Part shown: piece after piece, positions 63,109-64,000 of the stretch
How the letters are laid out: every line of letters starts with the position of its first letter
Position numbering within the stretch: position 1 is the first letter of the stretch
From: Oryzomonas japonica
GTDB taxonomy: Bacteria; Desulfobacterota; Desulfuromonadia; Geobacterales; Pseudopelobacteraceae
Length of the DNA: 64,000 nt
Direction: 5' to 3'
NCBI RefSeq assembly: GCF_008802365.1
Contig: NZ_VZQZ01000002.1
Coordinates: 274,363 to 338,362, forward strand
Notes under the pieces: generated by a model
Told to the model about the DNA's origin: nothing
Seen by the model: the letters and a program-made list of their open reading frames with translations, nothing else
Databases searched by the model: none
Translations under genes and position numbers: made by a program

Positions 63109-64000
63109 TCATGGACCGCCCTGTCTTTCGTCGAACCTGCGGAAATACTCCTCCCGGCACCAGTTCTCCACATCCACCAGCGCCTGGAAGGCCTCTGCGA
63201 AGTCCGCACGCCCAAGGGTGAAGACCCCGTGCCCATAGACGATGGCCCGGCCGGGCCCTCCGATGACCGGCGGGAGGTTCTTTGCTATCCCTCCGGCGCC
63301 GATCTCGCCCGCCACCACCGGAGTTCCGCCCAGAATCCTGACCCTGGGGCAATCTTTCCAGCAGTCGGCTATGGGGCAGTGTTCCTTCTCGTCGCAGAGC
63401 ATGCTCATGACCACGGCGAAGCGCGGGTGGCCGTGCAGGATGGCGCGGCATCCGGCGGTTTCGAAGATGCGGCGATGGGCCACCAGTTCGCTGGAAGCGG
63501 TGATGCCGACGGTGGAACTGTTTTCAAAGGGGACCGGGTCGATGCAACCCGCCAGTTCGTCCAAGCTGGAAGCGGTCTGGGAGATGTAGAGCAGATCACC
63601 GTTGGAATAGGAAATGTTGCCGAAAAACGAATCGACCAGGCCCCGCTCCACCGTATAACGCCCCACCCGTGCCATCTCGTCGAGGATATCTGCCTTGTCC
63701 CGCAGGGGGCCGTTTCTGAAGATCAGCCCCTCAGCCGTAAGTCGAACCAGCCATTTGGTGCGGAAGTGATCAAAGGCCTGGGCCTCGTCGGGCAGCTTGA
63801 AACCGTCCTGCAACACGTCCTCCAGGTACTTGATGAAGGTGGAGTGGAACACGGAGGACCAGTTAATGAAGGCCTGTTCGACGGTCAGGGCGCCGCTGGC
63901 CACGATGCCGATGCCTTGGACGATGACGCCCTTGCGGTTGCCCAGCACGTGGGCGATGGCCTCCACGGGATCGTCACCGAGATCGTTGCGGCGCAGGATC
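63109..64000 (-). CDS. Class II aldolase/adducin-like protein, tandem domains, 5' end beyond window
   Basis: About 297 codons are visible and no stop occurs up to base 64000, so the N-terminus is missing. A GTG at 63966 is not the true start, because the frame continues upstream (ILRRNDLGDDP before it). The first visible part, GNRKGVIVQGIGIVASGALTVEQAF, looks like the end of one class II aldolase domain. A second, complete domain follows from VGRYTVERGLVDSFFGNISY through STVGITASSELVAHRRIF and AILHGHPRFAVVMSM to YGHGVFTLG. These histidines (HGHP, YGHG) match the zinc-binding pattern of fuculose-aldolase-like enzymes. The substrate is unknown. Confidence 0.8.
   Translation of the reverse strand, partial: ILRRNDLGDDPVEAIAHVLGNRKGVIVQGIGIVASGALTVEQAFINWSSVFHSTFIKYLEDVLQDGFKLPDEAQAFDHFRTKWLVRLTAEGLIFRNGPLRDKADILDEMARVGRYTVERGLVDSFFGNISYSNGDLLYISQTASSLDELAGCIDPVPFENSSTVGITASSELVAHRRIFETAGCRAILHGHPRFAVVMSMLCDEKEHCPIADCWKDCPRVRILGGTPVVAGEIGAGGIAKNLPPVIGGPGRAIVYGHGVFTLGRADFAEAFQALVDVENWCREEYFRRFDERQGGP

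Overview
The window looks like a stretch of chromosome from a GC-rich (about 60%) Deltaproteobacterium of the Geobacter group (Desulfuromonadota). The grounds are a Hya-type periplasmic [NiFe] hydrogenase with a membrane cytochrome b, a B12-dependent ribonucleotide reductase as the only RNR seen, CheX, a PSP1/RicT protein beside holB-tmk, a liv branched-chain amino acid transporter, CydDC, and dispersed CCACAGAG palindromes. This placement is inferred from gene content and style; no database search was possible. I see no rRNA, tRNA, CRISPR array, prophage or transposase gene. Most of the window is dense housekeeping sequence.

Layout. 1-2.3 kb (minus strand): PSP1 protein, holB, tmk. 2.5-5.3 kb (plus): rnc, a radical SAM protein and an M42 aminopeptidase. 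5.6-11.2 kb (plus): guaB, guaA, CheX, a polysaccharide deacetylase lipoprotein and a YkgJ-like cysteine-cluster protein. 11.2-16.6 kb: a YyaL/SPATA20-like thioredoxin protein, a DUF4410 protein, a macro-domain protein and a UvrD-type helicase. 16.8-23.5 kb (plus): ppk1, then the hydrogenase operon (small subunit, large subunit, cytochrome b, maturation protease). 23.5-29.4 kb (minus): a five-gene operon encoding an apparent partner-switching signalling system, with an APH/AAA fusion, a small membrane protein, a sodium/solute-symporter-GAF-PP2C fusion, a STAS protein and an anti-sigma-type kinase. 29.6-34.7 kb (plus): a TPR lipoprotein fused by overlap to a dipeptide-type ABC importer without ATPases. 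34.8-40.0 kb (minus): a CBS protein and livF-G-M-H-K. 40.5-45.9 kb (plus): TPR protein, UbiD-family decarboxylase, small hydrolase and an ABC-2 exporter. 45.9-52.0 kb (minus): tRNA nucleotidyltransferase-family protein, EamA transporter, zinc phospholipase-C-like protein, DUF2059 protein and nrdJ. 52.2-61.2 kb (plus): beta-helix protein, cysteine-desulfurase-like enzyme, PhoH, pyrF, rlmB, cydD and cydC. 61.4-64 kb (minus): B12-binding radical SAM protein and a tandem class II aldolase-like protein that runs off the window.

The most interesting items are these. The small hydrogenase subunit has CxxD where a CxxC normally binds the proximal cluster. The PP2C phosphatase has a transporter-like sensor and sits with its STAS and kinase partners. 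A pair of NrdR-like boxes spaced 32 bp lies across the nrdJ promoter. Two families of dispersed palindromes occupy the intergenic gaps: five CCACAGAG elements and three CTGAATCCGTGAYGCC-type elements. An unexplained structured stretch lies in the only gene-free region longer than 300 bases (40045-40469).

Several genes use TTG or GTG starts (the PSP1 gene, cheX, tmk, the radical SAM gene, ppk1, the symporter-PP2C gene, dppC, the ABC-2 permease and others). Their starts were placed from Shine-Dalgarno spacing and gene overlaps.
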